Shown here in pieces: positions 19,654 to 29,633 of a DNA stretch of 64,000 nt. Each line of letters starts with the position of its first letter. Positions within the stretch are counted from its first letter, which is position 1. The notes under the pieces were generated by a model. It saw only the letters and a program-made list of their open reading frames with translations. It was not told the origin of the DNA and did not search any database. The stretch is from Azoarcus sp. (GTDB lineage: Bacteria > Pseudomonadota > Gammaproteobacteria > Burkholderiales > Rhodocyclaceae). A program made the position numbers and the translations under genes. The DNA is taken from positions 168,356-232,355 of the forward strand of contig JAUSOD010000091.1 of assembly GCA_030656215.1 (NCBI GenBank), given 5' to 3'.

Positions 19654-20420
19654 GCCACTTCTCCATGCCTTGCGACCCGATCGGTCGTGTCCATATTCTG
19701 TTCAGGCCTGCGCAGGACCACACCCAGACGACGCGCCGCTGCCGTCAGATGTACCCGCGCCGCCACCCCCGCTTCAACTGCGTCGCCACTACGAATCGCT
19801 TCGAAGATTCGCCGGTGCTCGGCCTGCGCCTCGGCAGCACGACCGCCGCGATGCCCGTCCTCGCTCCAGGTCGGCACCCGCGACGCCGAAAACTGCCGCC
19901 CCATGTAAGCGAGAAAACGCTCGAGCTGACGATTGCCGGACGCAGCAGCAATTGCCAGGTGAAACGCATCGTCGGTCACCGCACCGCCATCCCCGGTCAC
20001 CAGCGCCTGCTCCATGTCTTCCAGCGCCCGCCCGATCCGCAGCAGGTCCGCTTCGGTGCGGCGCAGGGCGGCCAACTCGGCTGCACCACTTTCGACCATG
20101 CACCGCAACTCAAAGATATCCGCCGCATCGCCCGCATCCGGATCCACTTCGCGCATCAGCTTGAAGCTGCCCTCGCCCGGCGCCGCCGCCACAAAGGCAC
20201 CCAGCCCCTGACGAGTCTCGACACAACCCTCGGCCTTGAGCCGCGAGATCGCTTCGCGCACCACCGCGCGGCTCACGCCGAAGCGCTCGCACAGCACCTT
20301 TTCGGTGGGGAGCTGCGTGCCGGGGGCAAGGGCACGCTCGCTGATCCAGGCCTCGATCTGGCTGGATACGCGGTCGCTGAGGCGCAGCGGTCGGTCGAGT
20401 ATGGATGCGTTCATGGTCAT
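19650..20420 (-). CDS. FadR-subfamily GntR transcription regulator (GlcC-like)
   Basis: A 256-residue regulator. The N-terminal winged helix (about 15-85) carries LPTEKVLCERFGVSRAVVRE and RLKAEGCVETRQGLGAFVA. The C-terminal FCD effector domain has FELRCMVESGAAELAA, the metal-binding DDAFHLAIAAASGN and later EHRRIFEAI. Its place as first gene of the glc operon suggests that it senses glycolate and represses or activates glcDEF together with itself. A perfect FadR-type operator lies just upstream (20424-20436). Start choice between ATG 20420 and ATG 20414 is open; neither has a good ribosome site. Confidence 0.9.
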   Translation of the reverse strand: MTMNASILDRPLRLSDRVSSQIEAWISERALAPGTQLPTEKVLCERFGVSRAVVREAISRLKAEGCVETRQGLGAFVAAAPGEGSFKLMREVDPDAGDAADIFELRCMVESGAAELAALRRTEADLLRIGRALEDMEQALVTGDGGAVTDDAFHLAIAAASGNRQLERFLAYMGRQFSASRVPTWSEDGHRGGRAAEAQAEHRRIFEAIRSGDAVEAGVAARVHLTAAARRLGVVLRRPEQNMDTTDRVARHGEVA

Positions 20421-20423
20421 CTA

Positions 20424-20436
20424 CTTGTCTGACAAG
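20424..20436. promoter_or_regulatory. FadR/GntR-type operator at the glc operon promoter
   Basis: CTTGTC-T-GACAAG is a perfect 13-bp palindrome. Its core fits TNGTNNNACNA, the known consensus for the FadR/PdhR/LldR group of GntR regulators. It lies 3 bp upstream of the glcC-like start and just downstream of a TAGAAT -10 candidate on the minus strand (20442-20447). Binding would therefore overlap the transcription start, which implies autoregulation. Confidence 0.7.
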
Positions 20437-20567
20437 CTCGAATTCTAGCGCAGGCAAGTTATCCTGCCACTGGGGTTTTCCCTCAATGTTCTGCAACCCG
20501 GGCGCTCACGAACACGACCTGCGCGCCTTTGCTAAGATTCGGCATTGACTCACCATATTGATATCCG

Positions 20568-22265
20568 ATGACCCCACCCTCCGCGGCCGAGCGCCTGTTG
20601 CCCTTTCTGGCCTGGCCGCAGCTGTGGGCGAAACACGGTATTCGCGGCGACCTCGTCGCCGGCATCACGGTAGCACTGGTCCTGATCCCGCAATCGCTGG
20701 CCTACGCGCAACTGGGGTCACTACCGCCCTATATCGGCCTCTATGCCGCACTGCTGCCGGCGCTGATCGGTGCATTGTTCGGCTCCTGCGGGCAGCTATC
20801 GACCGGCCCGGTTGCGCTCACCGCGCTGCTCACCGGCGCCAGCTTGCTGCCGCTCGCGCGGCCGGACACGCCGGAGTTTCTCGCCCTGGCGGTGCTGCTG
20901 GCACTGCTGTCCGGCGTAATCCAGCTCGCCCTCGGCGTGCTGCGCCTGGGCTGGTTGCTCAATCTGTTGTCGCATCCGGTGCTGATGGGTTTCATCAACG
21001 CCGCGGCACTGGTGATCTGCCTGTCGCAACTGCCGCCGCTACTCGGGCTGGCACTGCCCCAGGGCGGACAGTTCATCGCCGATCTGATCCGTGCATTCTC
21101 CAGCGGCGACGGGATTCATCTCCAGGCAGCACTGTTTGGCCTGGGCGCGCTTGCCACCCTCATCCTGCTGCGCCGCACGCTGCCTCGACTCCCCGGCGTA
21201 TTGCTTGTGGTCGTCGCGGCTACGGCGCTATCGGCCGCACTCGGCTTCGAGCACAGCGGCGGCGCCGTGGTTGGCGCCATTCCCGCAGGCTTGCCACAAT
21301 TGACGATGCCAGCACTGCAGACGGACGCCATCGTCGCCCTGCTGCCGACCGCCTTTGTCATCGCCCTGGTGAGCTTCATGGAAGCAGCCTCGAGCGCCAA
21401 GCTGATCTCGGGCAAGACCCGCCAGCCATGGGACCAGAACCAGGAGCTGATTGGCCAGGGCCTGGCCAAGCTGGCATCGTCGCTGACCGGCTCGATGCCG
21501 GTCAGCGCCTCGTTCTCGCGCTCGGCGCTGAATTACGCCAACGGTGCCCGCACCGGCCTTTCGGCACTGGTGACGACTGTCGCCGTGCTGCTCACACTGC
21601 TGTATTTCACCCCCCTGCTGTGGCACCTGCCCAAACCGGTGCTGGCTGCAGTGATCCTGCTGGCGGTGGTCAATCTGCTCGACTTCGGGGCACTCGCTCG
21701 CGCCTGGCGCGCCAACCGCGACGATGGCCTCGCTGCCGCACTGACTTTCGTCGCCACCCTGGCCTTTGCCCCCAATATCCAGAATGGCATCCTCACCGGC
21801 TTGATGCTGTCGCTGGCGCTGATGGTCTATCGCGGCATGAGCCCGCGCGCGGCCATGCTCGGCTTGCATCCGGACGGCACCTATCGCGATCTCGAGCGTT
21901 TCGGCCTGCCCCACCCCGACCCGCAACTTGTCATCCTGCGTTTCGACAGCCCGCTCACCTTCGTGACCGCCGCCACTTTCGAAGATGCAATGTTGCGCGC
22001 CGCCCGTGCCCAGCCGGCCGTGCGCACGGTGCTGATCTCCGCCGCCGGCATCAACGATATCGACGCCACCGGACTCCACGTGCTGAACGGGCTGATCGAC
22101 CGTTTCGCCGCCCAGGGCCAATCGATTGCCTGCTGCGGACTCAAGAAGCAGGTCATCGACGCGATGGAGCGCGACGGCCTGTGGCCGCGGATTGCCGCCC
22201 TCTCCGCCTACCGCACCGAACAGCATGCGCTGGACGAGTTGCTCCCGACCCTTGCTGCACGATGA
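20568..22265 (+). CDS. SulP-family anion transporter with STAS domain
   Basis: Inner-membrane transporter of 565 residues with about 12-14 helices, Sulfate_transp domain first. Typical SulP sequence: GDLVAGITVALVLIPQSLAY near residues 27-46, GLYAALLPALIGALFGS and QLSTGPVALTALL. The TM8/amphipathic part reads SGKTRQPWDQNQELIGQGLA and TGSMPVSASFSRSALNYANG. The C-terminal STAS domain (about 450-560) includes INDIDATGLHVLNGLI. Substrate could be sulfate, bicarbonate or a dicarboxylate. It is divergent from the glc operon and precedes rplU on the same strand. Confidence 0.92.
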   Translation: MTPPSAAERLLPFLAWPQLWAKHGIRGDLVAGITVALVLIPQSLAYAQLGSLPPYIGLYAALLPALIGALFGSCGQLSTGPVALTALLTGASLLPLARPDTPEFLALAVLLALLSGVIQLALGVLRLGWLLNLLSHPVLMGFINAAALVICLSQLPPLLGLALPQGGQFIADLIRAFSSGDGIHLQAALFGLGALATLILLRRTLPRLPGVLLVVVAATALSAALGFEHSGGAVVGAIPAGLPQLTMPALQTDAIVALLPTAFVIALVSFMEAASSAKLISGKTRQPWDQNQELIGQGLAKLASSLTGSMPVSASFSRSALNYANGARTGLSALVTTVAVLLTLLYFTPLLWHLPKPVLAAVILLAVVNLLDFGALARAWRANRDDGLAAALTFVATLAFAPNIQNGILTGLMLSLALMVYRGMSPRAAMLGLHPDGTYRDLERFGLPHPDPQLVILRFDSPLTFVTAATFEDAMLRAARAQPAVRTVLISAAGINDIDATGLHVLNGLIDRFAAQGQSIACCGLKKQVIDAMERDGLWPRIAALSAYRTEQHALDELLPTLAAR

Positions 22266-22284
22266 CTTTACGCACTGATTAATA

Positions 22285-22313
22285 TTGACTTTTCGCTCAC
22301 GCACGGATAAATT
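22285..22313 (+). promoter_or_regulatory. Sigma-70-type promoter of rplU-rpmA
   Basis: TTGACT (22285-22290) and TAAATT (22308-22313) are separated by 17 bp. The predicted transcription start is near 22320, about 30 bp before rplU. Confidence 0.6.
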
Positions 22314-22351
22314 GCGCGATTCTTTGCAAACCCATCAACTGGAGCAACACC

Positions 22352-22663
22352 ATGTACGCGGTGATAAAAACCGGTGGCAAGCAGTATCGCGTCGTCGCCG
22401 GCGAAAAGATCAAGGTAGAACAGATACCGGCCGACGTGGGTTCCCAGATCACAATCGACCAGGTTTTCATGGTCGGTGAAGGTGAGTCGGTTCAGATCGG
22501 CACACCGGTGGTCGCCGGAGCTTCCGTCACGGCTTCCGTGGTTTCCCACGGTCGTCACGACAAAATCAAGATTTTCAAGATGCGCCGCCGCAAGCACTAC
22601 CAAAAGCATCAGGGGCATCGGCAGAACTACACCGAAATCCGCATCGACGCGATTTCGGCCTGA
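22352..22663 (+). CDS. rplU: 50S ribosomal protein L21
   Basis: Ribosomal protein of 103 residues. It starts [20 protein letters not shown], the universal L21 N-terminus, and contains the family signature [19 protein letters not shown], which contacts 23S rRNA. GGAG lies 9 bp before the ATG. It is followed by rpmA after 18 bp, then a strong terminator, and is preceded by its own promoter. Confidence 0.98.
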   Translation: MYAVIKTGGKQYRVVAGEKIKVEQIPADVGSQITIDQVFMVGEGESVQIGTPVVAGASVTASVVSHGRHDKIKIFKMRRRKHYQKHQGHRQNYTEIRIDAISA

Positions 22664-22681
22664 GCCAGGAGGTAATTCAAA

Positions 22682-22984
22682 ATGGCACATAAAAAAGCTG
22701 GCGGTAGTTCCCGTAACGGCCGCGACTCAGAATCAAAGCGCCTCGGCGTGAAGCGCTACGGTGGTCAGTTCGTGCTCGCCGGCAACATCATTGTTCGCCA
22801 GCGTGGCACCGAATACCACCCGGGCGACAACGTCGGCATCGGCAAGGATCACACCCTGTTCGCGCTGACCAACGGCACCGTCAAGTTCCTGGTGAAGGGC
22901 CCCGCCCGTCGCCGGACCGTGGCGATCCTGCCCGAAGTCGCTGAAGTTGCCGTTGCAGAAGTTGCGCAGGCTGCGCAAGTCTGA
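22682..22984 (+). CDS. rpmA: 50S ribosomal protein L27
   Basis: Ribosomal protein near the peptidyl transferase centre. The N-terminus [19 protein letters not shown] needs no processing, unlike the longer form of Firmicutes. The family stretch [20 protein letters not shown] is present. The protein has 100 residues against the usual 85-90: after the basic [11 protein letters not shown] end it carries an extra Glu/Val/Ala-rich tail with repeated E-V-A units. Confidence 0.98.
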   Translation: MAHKKAGGSSRNGRDSESKRLGVKRYGGQFVLAGNIIVRQRGTEYHPGDNVGIGKDHTLFALTNGTVKFLVKGPARRRTVAILPEVAEVAVAEVAQAAQV

Positions 22985-23001
22985 GCTGCTCCGCATGGCC
23001 G

Positions 23002-23036
23002 AAAAAAGCCCTATCCTTGCGGTAGGGCTTTTTTGT
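23002..23036 (+). terminator. Rho-independent terminator after rpmA
   Basis: AAAAAAGCCCTA-tccttgcgg-TAGGGCTTTTTT forms a G+C-rich stem ending in a T-run. It is 17 bp beyond the rpmA stop and separates the L21-L27 operon from obgE. Confidence 0.92.
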
Positions 23037-23065
23037 TTTGTAGCTCCCGCTCCACAACCTTGTAA

Positions 23066-24331
<1,266 letters not shown>

Positions 24332-24356
24332 CCACAAGCCTGCGCAGCACAGCACC

Positions 24357-25472
24357 ATGAGAAACAAGATCCGCAACGCCCACCGTCTGGTGGTCAAGGT
24401 TGGTAGCGCGCTCGTCACCAACAACGGCGCCGGCCTCGACCACGCCGCACTGGACGACTGGGCACGCCAGATCGCCGCGCTGCGCAAGGCAGGCCGCGAG
24501 GTCGCACTGGTCTCCTCCGGTGCCATCGCGGCCGGCATGCAGCGCCTGGGCTGGACCAGGCGCCCGCACGAAATGCACAAACTGCAGGCCGCCGCCGCTG
24601 TCGGCCAGATGGGCCTGGTGGAAGCCTACGAGAAAGCCTTCTCACGCCACGGCCTGCACACCGCGCAGATCCTGCTCACCCACGAAGATCTCGCCGACCG
24701 CACCCGCTACCTCAATGCGCGATCGACCCTGACCACCCTGCTCGAACTCGGCGTGATCCCGATCATCAACGAGAACGACACCGTGGTGACCGACGAAATC
24801 AAGTTCGGCGACAACGACACGCTCGGCGCACTGGTGGCCAACCTGATCGAAGCCGAAGCACTGATCATCCTGACCGATCAGCAAGGCCTGTTCACCGCCG
24901 ACCCACGCAGCGACCCCAGTGCAACCCTGATCGGCGAAGGCCGTGCCGAAGACCGCAGCTACGAGGCCATGGCCGGCGGCGCCGGCACCGGCATCAGTCG
25001 CGGTGGCATGATCACCAAGATCCGTGCCGCCCAGCGCGCCGCACGCAGCGGCGCCCACACCTGCATCGCCAGCGGTCGCGAGCTCGACCCGTTACTGCGC
25101 GTGGCCGCCGGCGAAGCTGTGGGCACCCTGCTCTACGCCAGCAGCACGCCGCTGCAGGCCCGCAAACAGTGGCTGGCCGACCACCTGCAGCTGGCCGGCG
25201 ACCTCATCATCGACGACGGCGCCGTCACCGCGCTGAAGAACGGCCGCAGCCTGTTGCCGGTGGGCGTGATCGAAGTGCGCGGCGACTTCAAGCGTGGCGC
25301 GGCAGTAAGCTGCCGCAGCATCACCGGAGAAGAAGTGGCGCGCGGGCTGGTCAATTACAGCGCTTCGGAATGCCGCCGGATCGCACGCAAGCCGACCGCC
25401 GAGATCGAGAAACTCCTGGGCTACATAGACGAGCCGGAGCTGATACATAGGGACAACATGGTCGGACGCTGA
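24357..25472 (+). CDS. proB: Glutamate 5-kinase
   Basis: First step of proline synthesis, phosphorylating glutamate. The 371 residues comprise an amino-acid kinase domain ([62 protein letters not shown]) and a C-terminal PUA domain (from about 275; [17 protein letters not shown]). The ATG at 24357 is 25 bp after obgE. A longer frame starting inside obgE gives Thr/Pro-rich sequence and is rejected as the start. Confidence 0.96.
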   Translation: MRNKIRNAHRLVVKVGSALVTNNGAGLDHAALDDWARQIAALRKAGREVALVSSGAIAAGMQRLGWTRRPHEMHKLQAAAAVGQMGLVEAYEKAFSRHGLHTAQILLTHEDLADRTRYLNARSTLTTLLELGVIPIINENDTVVTDEIKFGDNDTLGALVANLIEAEALIILTDQQGLFTADPRSDPSATLIGEGRAEDRSYEAMAGGAGTGISRGGMITKIRAAQRAARSGAHTCIASGRELDPLLRVAAGEAVGTLLYASSTPLQARKQWLADHLQLAGDLIIDDGAVTALKNGRSLLPVGVIEVRGDFKRGAAVSCRSITGEEVARGLVNYSASECRRIARKPTAEIEKLLGYIDEPELIHRDNMVGR

Positions 25473-25522
25473 ACCACGCTCAAGAAGATCTCGGATGAAT
25501 ATCCAAACGGTGTTCATCCCCC

Positions 25523-25528
25523 TATACT
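25523..25528 (+). promoter_or_regulatory. -10-like TATACT abutting the ligase start codon
   Basis: TATACT ends 6 bp before the GTG start at 25535, so a transcript from it would begin at or next to the start codon. No good -35 box is seen, and no ribosome site precedes the GTG. Confidence 0.35.
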
Positions 25529-25534
25529 CGCGGC

Positions 25535-27310
25535 GTGAGTACATCGATACAGACCCTCCCGCAATGCCTGTCCGCCCGCGCCCGGGAAACGCCTGGGGCC
25601 ACCGCTTACCTGCATCCGGACAGCAGCGGACAGTGGCAACAAACCACCTGGCACACGATTGAACGAAAGGTTGCGGCGCTCGCTGCCCAGTTCACCCTGC
25701 TCGGGCTACGGCCAGGGGATCGCGTCGCGATCATGCTGCCGACTTCGCCACTATGGGACTATTGCCAGCTTGCCGCGCTCGCCTGCGGGGGTGTCGTTGT
25801 GGGGCTGGATGGGCATGATGCGCCGAGAAACCTGCAGCACATCCTGGCGCTGACACAGCCACGCGCAATTGTCGTCCCCGACTCGGAGAAGCTGGCGTTC
25901 ATTGAGGGCCTGTGGAGGGCGGCCGACATCCCTATCATCGCGGACGAAGTGCCGCTATCGCGTGCCCACTCCTTGCGGGCGCTCCTGGATAGCAAGCCCG
26001 AGGCCATCGAGTTGCCGTCGCCCACGGGGCCGGACGACACCGCCACCATCGTGTTCACCTCGGGCAGCACCGGCCTTCCGAAGGGCATCCCCTACTCGCA
26101 CCGCCAGCTCATCCTCGCCTGCGATGCGATCAGCGCCCACTTTCCATCGGTGCGCGGCGAGGCGCGGCTAGTCTGCTGGTTACCCCTGTCCAACCTTTTC
26201 CAGCGCATCCTCAATCTGTTCGCCATGAGCACCGGCGCCCAGACTTACTTTGTCGACAAGCCGGATCAGATCATCCGCCTGCTCCCCGAAATCAGGCCAA
26301 CGCTGTTTGTCGGCGTACCCCGATTCTTTGAGAAGCTGCATGCCGGAATCGTCGCAGAAATCGACCGTCAGCCCAGCCCCATCCGACGGCTAGTGCATAC
26401 GGCATGGGAGGTCGGACAGCGGGTTGCAGAAGCTCGTCGTGCAGGCCGCCCGCCACCCGTCTGGTGTCGTGCATTGCACCCTCTGAGCGATCGTCTGCTT
26501 GCCCGGGTACGAGCATTGATGGGTCCCGAGCTCATGTTCATGGCAAGCGGCTCGGCACCCCTGCCGCAGTGGCTGATGGAACGCTTCCACGGCCTCGGTT
26601 GGCTGGTGCTGGAAGCCTACGGCGTCAGCGAAAACGTCATTCCGATCGCGATCAACACCCCGGAAGCCTACCGTTTCGGCAGCGTCGGCCGCCCCTTGCC
26701 CGGCAGCGAGCTGCGCGTCGCAGAAGACGGAGAACTGCTGGTTCGTGGACCCGGCGTATTTGCAGGCTACCTGGGCGGACAGGTTTCAGACCCTGTATTC
26801 GACAACGACCGATTTCTTCACACCGGGGATTACGCCCGTATCGATGATGACGGCTACCTGTGGCTGCTGGGCCGCAAGAGCGAGGTATTCAAGACCTCCA
26901 CCGGCCGCCGCATCACGCCGGTGCCGATTGAAGCCGAACTGAAGAAAATCGACTATGTGGAGCACGCAATCATCGTCGGCCGAGACCGACCCTACCCGGT
27001 CGCCCTGCTGACCATCGATCCGCAACACCCCCTTGCCGGTCAGATTGGCGAATCCGCCACCCTGAAACGCATCGGAGCAGACGCTGCGGCGGCCTGCCGA
27101 CACTTTCCGGACTATCAGCGCCCTGGGGCCATCATAGTGTCCTCGCAGCCATTCACTATCCTCGGGGGCGAACTGACCGCCAACCTCAAAGTGCGGCGCC
27201 AGCCCATCGAATACCGCTTTGCGGTGCAGATCGAGCAGTCCTACCAGAAAGCAGCCGAACAACATTCAGCCAACTGCCCCAAGGACCCAGTGGTGATCCA
27301 CGCCCTATGA
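25535..27310 (+). CDS. AMP-binding long-chain acyl ligase
   Basis: ANL-superfamily enzyme of 591 residues that activates a carboxylic acid as acyl-AMP and usually transfers it to CoA. Motifs: P-loop TIVFTSGSTGLPKG (about 170-183), LEAYGVSENVIPIA, the hinge region FLHTGDYARIDDDGYLWLLGR with K-S-E-V-F-K-T, and a C-terminal GELTANLKVRR containing the candidate catalytic lysine. The pattern resembles long-chain fatty acyl-CoA synthetases of the FadD15/AMP-binding type. The start is GTG. The next gene overlaps by 4 bp, so ligase and reductase are coupled; the product is probably an acyl thioester handed to that reductase. Confidence 0.88.
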   Translation: MSTSIQTLPQCLSARARETPGATAYLHPDSSGQWQQTTWHTIERKVAALAAQFTLLGLRPGDRVAIMLPTSPLWDYCQLAALACGGVVVGLDGHDAPRNLQHILALTQPRAIVVPDSEKLAFIEGLWRAADIPIIADEVPLSRAHSLRALLDSKPEAIELPSPTGPDDTATIVFTSGSTGLPKGIPYSHRQLILACDAISAHFPSVRGEARLVCWLPLSNLFQRILNLFAMSTGAQTYFVDKPDQIIRLLPEIRPTLFVGVPRFFEKLHAGIVAEIDRQPSPIRRLVHTAWEVGQRVAEARRAGRPPPVWCRALHPLSDRLLARVRALMGPELMFMASGSAPLPQWLMERFHGLGWLVLEAYGVSENVIPIAINTPEAYRFGSVGRPLPGSELRVAEDGELLVRGPGVFAGYLGGQVSDPVFDNDRFLHTGDYARIDDDGYLWLLGRKSEVFKTSTGRRITPVPIEAELKKIDYVEHAIIVGRDRPYPVALLTIDPQHPLAGQIGESATLKRIGADAAAACRHFPDYQRPGAIIVSSQPFTILGGELTANLKVRRQPIEYRFAVQIEQSYQKAAEQHSANCPKDPVVIHAL

Positions 27311-28434
27311 GCAACTACTTTCTCACCGGCGCCTCCGGCGCCGTCGGCAGCGCCATCGTTCCGCTGCTGCTAGCAGAACCCGAAACGAACATCCGTATTC
27401 TGCTGCGCGCCGACTCGGATGAGCACCTCATCCGACGCATGGAGGCGTTATACAAGTTCTGGGAGCTGGGTCCGGAGTCCCCCGGTCGGGCACGCATCGA
27501 AGCCATACGCGGCGACGCCACCCTGCCCCGCTTCGGACTCGACCGCGATCGCTACACGCCGCTCTGCACCGACACCCACCACATCATCCACTGCGCGGCC
27601 AGCGTGCACATGAACAAGCCCCTGGCGGAAGCCCGCCAGTCGGCGGTGGATTCGACCCAAGCGATACTTGCGCTGGCCAGACAAGCCGCCGCGGGCGGCG
27701 CCTTGCGCAAGCTCGAGTTCGTCAGCACGGTCGGGGTTGGCGGCAAGCGTCCAGGCGCCTTACCCGAAACATGGATCGAAGAACCGCGAGACTTTCACAA
27801 CACCTATGAACAATCCAAGGCAGAAGCGGAAGTCCTGGTCAGATCGGCAATCGAAACCGAACAACTGCCGGTCACGGTACATCGCCCGAGCATGGTGATC
27901 GGCAGCTCGGTCGACGGGCGCATCATCCACTTCCAGATCTTCTACTTCATCTGCGAGTTTCTCTCTGGCCGCCGGACTCTCGGGCTTTATCCGGACTTTG
28001 GCGAAGCGCAACTCGATGTGATCCCGGTAAACCGGGTTGCCGAAGCCATCGTCGCGGCGAGTCGTGACCGAAGCACCGCTGGGCAGATCTTTCACCTGTG
28101 CTCAGGCCCTGCGCACGCACCACGCCTGGAAGACCTGAAAGCCATGGTGCGGGAGTCCTTCGGTGCCCACGGCCTGGGCGTTCCGCCCAAGCTCACGCTG
28201 CCGCGTAGCACTTTTGCAGCACTCACTCGGGTAGCAGCCGTTCTAGCCCCCGCAAAGTACCGCAAGGCGTTGGCAACACTTCCTATCTATCTTGACTACC
28301 TTAGCGACAATCAGGGGTTCGACAACACACGCTTCAGACAGTGGATGCCCAAACCCCAAAGTGATGACGCAGGGACCAAGCAGTTTCTCCCGACCGTCTT
28401 CGCACGTTACCTTAACCTAAGGCACCCCGTTTGA
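27307..28434 (+). CDS. Extended SDR, thioester/fatty acyl-CoA reductase-like
   Basis: NAD(P)-binding protein of 375 residues of the NAD_binding_4 / thioester reductase group. The N-terminal TGASGAVGSAIVPLLL binds the cofactor. HIIHCAASVHMNKP is the strand-4 motif. The catalytic Ser/Tyr/Lys set lies in FVSTVGVGG and NTYEQSKAEAEVL. LPVTVHRPSMVIG and a substrate domain follow. Members reduce acyl-thioesters to aldehydes or alcohols. It overlaps the ligase by ATGA, resembling a split carboxylic acid reductase without a carrier domain. No carrier protein gene is nearby, so CoA is the likelier carrier. Confidence 0.82.
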   Translation: MSNYFLTGASGAVGSAIVPLLLAEPETNIRILLRADSDEHLIRRMEALYKFWELGPESPGRARIEAIRGDATLPRFGLDRDRYTPLCTDTHHIIHCAASVHMNKPLAEARQSAVDSTQAILALARQAAAGGALRKLEFVSTVGVGGKRPGALPETWIEEPRDFHNTYEQSKAEAEVLVRSAIETEQLPVTVHRPSMVIGSSVDGRIIHFQIFYFICEFLSGRRTLGLYPDFGEAQLDVIPVNRVAEAIVAASRDRSTAGQIFHLCSGPAHAPRLEDLKAMVRESFGAHGLGVPPKLTLPRSTFAALTRVAAVLAPAKYRKALATLPIYLDYLSDNQGFDNTRFRQWMPKPQSDDAGTKQFLPTVFARYLNLRHPV

Positions 28435-28674
28435 TATGGAATCAGAGGGGGCCGGCGGAGCGACCAAGAATATCGAGGGTTGCTCGGCTAGCCCGCCGAG
28501 GAGAAATCGTGCATCCGATTCGCCAGTCAGCAAACTCCGCTTCGGAAGAAACCCGGTCACCTCGCATCCCGCTGTGTCGAATATTTTTACAGTCGGCGCG
28601 CGCAGAAAGTAGATCGATTTTCGGACTCACCTTAACCGTCTGTTTTAACGTTACTTTCTTAGAGCTGAACTAAC
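28435..28674. other. Non-coding region upstream of the sigma-54 promoter
   Basis: No convincing gene is seen. It holds a hairpin CTCGGC-tagccc-GCCGAG (28483-28500) without a T-run, 49 bp after the reductase stop, and, nearer the promoter, two TTAAC-starting octamers 13 bp apart (28632-28639 and 28645-28652). These could be activator sites for the sigma-54 promoter, but this is speculation. Confidence 0.4.
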
Positions 28675-28690
28675 TGGCATGTTGATTGCT
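28675..28690 (+). promoter_or_regulatory. Sigma-54 (RpoN) promoter of the PEP-CTERM gene
   Basis: TGGCATGTTGATTGCT matches TGGCACGNNNNTTGCW at all but one defined base, with the required GG-GC spacing (28676-28677 and 28688-28689). The expected start is near 28700, about 40 bp before the ATG, with GGAG within the leader. PEP-CTERM genes in Zoogloea and relatives are reported to depend on RpoN with the PrsK/PrsR pair. Confidence 0.8.
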
Positions 28691-28739
28691 TTATCTTTGG
28701 CAGTAGCAACTATGAACACCAACACCGGAGATTGAGATC

Positions 28740-29567
28740 ATGAAGACTATTAAGACTGTTATTGCCGCCGCAGCAATGCTTGGATTCACCGCCACCGCTT
28801 CTGCAGCCATTCTCACCAACAGCGACGGCGACTTCGACTTCGGTGGTTTCGACTGGGATTCGGCCGGCTCCGTGTGGATCGACGGATATGGCATCACGTC
28901 GGGCATGGCCCTCGGCACCACTGACAACTTCACGATGTATTATCAGGCTAACGCCACTTCGGTGAAGAACTCGGCGGGCGTCAGCTATACCGGCGCAGCA
29001 ATGTCCGGCCTGAACAGCTTCTACGAATACACGATCACCGCGACCATCCAGGAGCAGGTCACCTGCATCGTGGCCAATTGCTCGGTCGTGCAGATCGACA
29101 TCATCGGCGGAACGTGGAACATCTGGTATGACGCCGCCAGCGCAAACTCGAGTCAAGCCGCCGGCACCGGCTTTACTGACGGCACCCTGCTCCTGAGCGG
29201 CACCTTCCTGGGCTCGCCGATTTCCGACTCGCTTATCGGCGCACAAGGTCCGACCAATCCGGGCAATGTGGTGCTGGCCGGTGTCTTCGCGGGCCAAGTA
29301 ACTTACACCAACCTCGACTTCCTCACGCCGGCACTGGCCGACACCCTCGCAGTATCCACACTGCAGTTCGGCAATCGGACCACCGACTGGACCCGCCCCG
29401 CCAGCTTTGACGGTGTCGGCGCTCCCGGTGCAGATACGAACACCAGCTTTGTCGGTCAGGCCGATGCCAACCAGACTTTCCTGGTGCCGGAGCCGGGCAG
29501 CCTCGCACTGCTGGGCCTTGGTCTCGGTCTCGCTGGCCTGATCGGTCGTCGCCGCACCGCCGCTTAA
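28740..29567 (+). CDS. PEP-CTERM sorting domain exported protein
   Basis: A 275-residue secreted protein. The signal peptide is MKTIKTVIAAAAMLGFTATA with cleavage near residue 23. The body is Gly/Asn/Thr/Ser-rich and beta-like, with two Cys (T-C-I-V-A-N-C, about residues 102-107). The C-terminal sorting tag is VPEPGSLALLGLGLGLAGLI followed by GRRRTAA, i.e. the PEP motif, a hydrophobic helix and a basic end. Exosortase (EpsH/XrtA) cuts such tags and directs the proteins to the exopolysaccharide matrix; none is encoded here. It resembles floc-associated PEP-CTERM proteins in general design, but I cannot assign a specific family. It has its own sigma-54 promoter and terminator. Confidence 0.9.
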   Translation: MKTIKTVIAAAAMLGFTATASAAILTNSDGDFDFGGFDWDSAGSVWIDGYGITSGMALGTTDNFTMYYQANATSVKNSAGVSYTGAAMSGLNSFYEYTITATIQEQVTCIVANCSVVQIDIIGGTWNIWYDAASANSSQAAGTGFTDGTLLLSGTFLGSPISDSLIGAQGPTNPGNVVLAGVFAGQVTYTNLDFLTPALADTLAVSTLQFGNRTTDWTRPASFDGVGAPGADTNTSFVGQADANQTFLVPEPGSLALLGLGLGLAGLIGRRRTAA

Positions 29568-29584
29568 TAAAGCAAAGCTTCAGT

Positions 29585-29625
29585 AAAGGGCAGGACCGCG
29601 AAAGCGGCCTGCCCTTTGTTTTTTT
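29585..29625 (+). terminator. Rho-independent terminator of the PEP-CTERM gene
   Basis: AAAGGGCAGG-a-CCGC-gaaa-GCGG-CCTGCCCTTT forms a long stem with a GAAA loop, followed by GTTTTTTT. Confidence 0.92.
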
Positions 29626-29633
29626 ACGGGCCG

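Noticed and set aside
20453-20475. Sigma-54-like TGGCAGGATAACTTGC upstream of the glc operon
   Set aside because: The GG to GC distance is one base too long; the TAGAAT -10 with the GntR operator is the better promoter.
21228-22304. Minus-strand frame of 358 codons opposite sulP
   Set aside because: Gln/His/Gly-rich shadow; SulP and STAS motifs on the plus strand decide.
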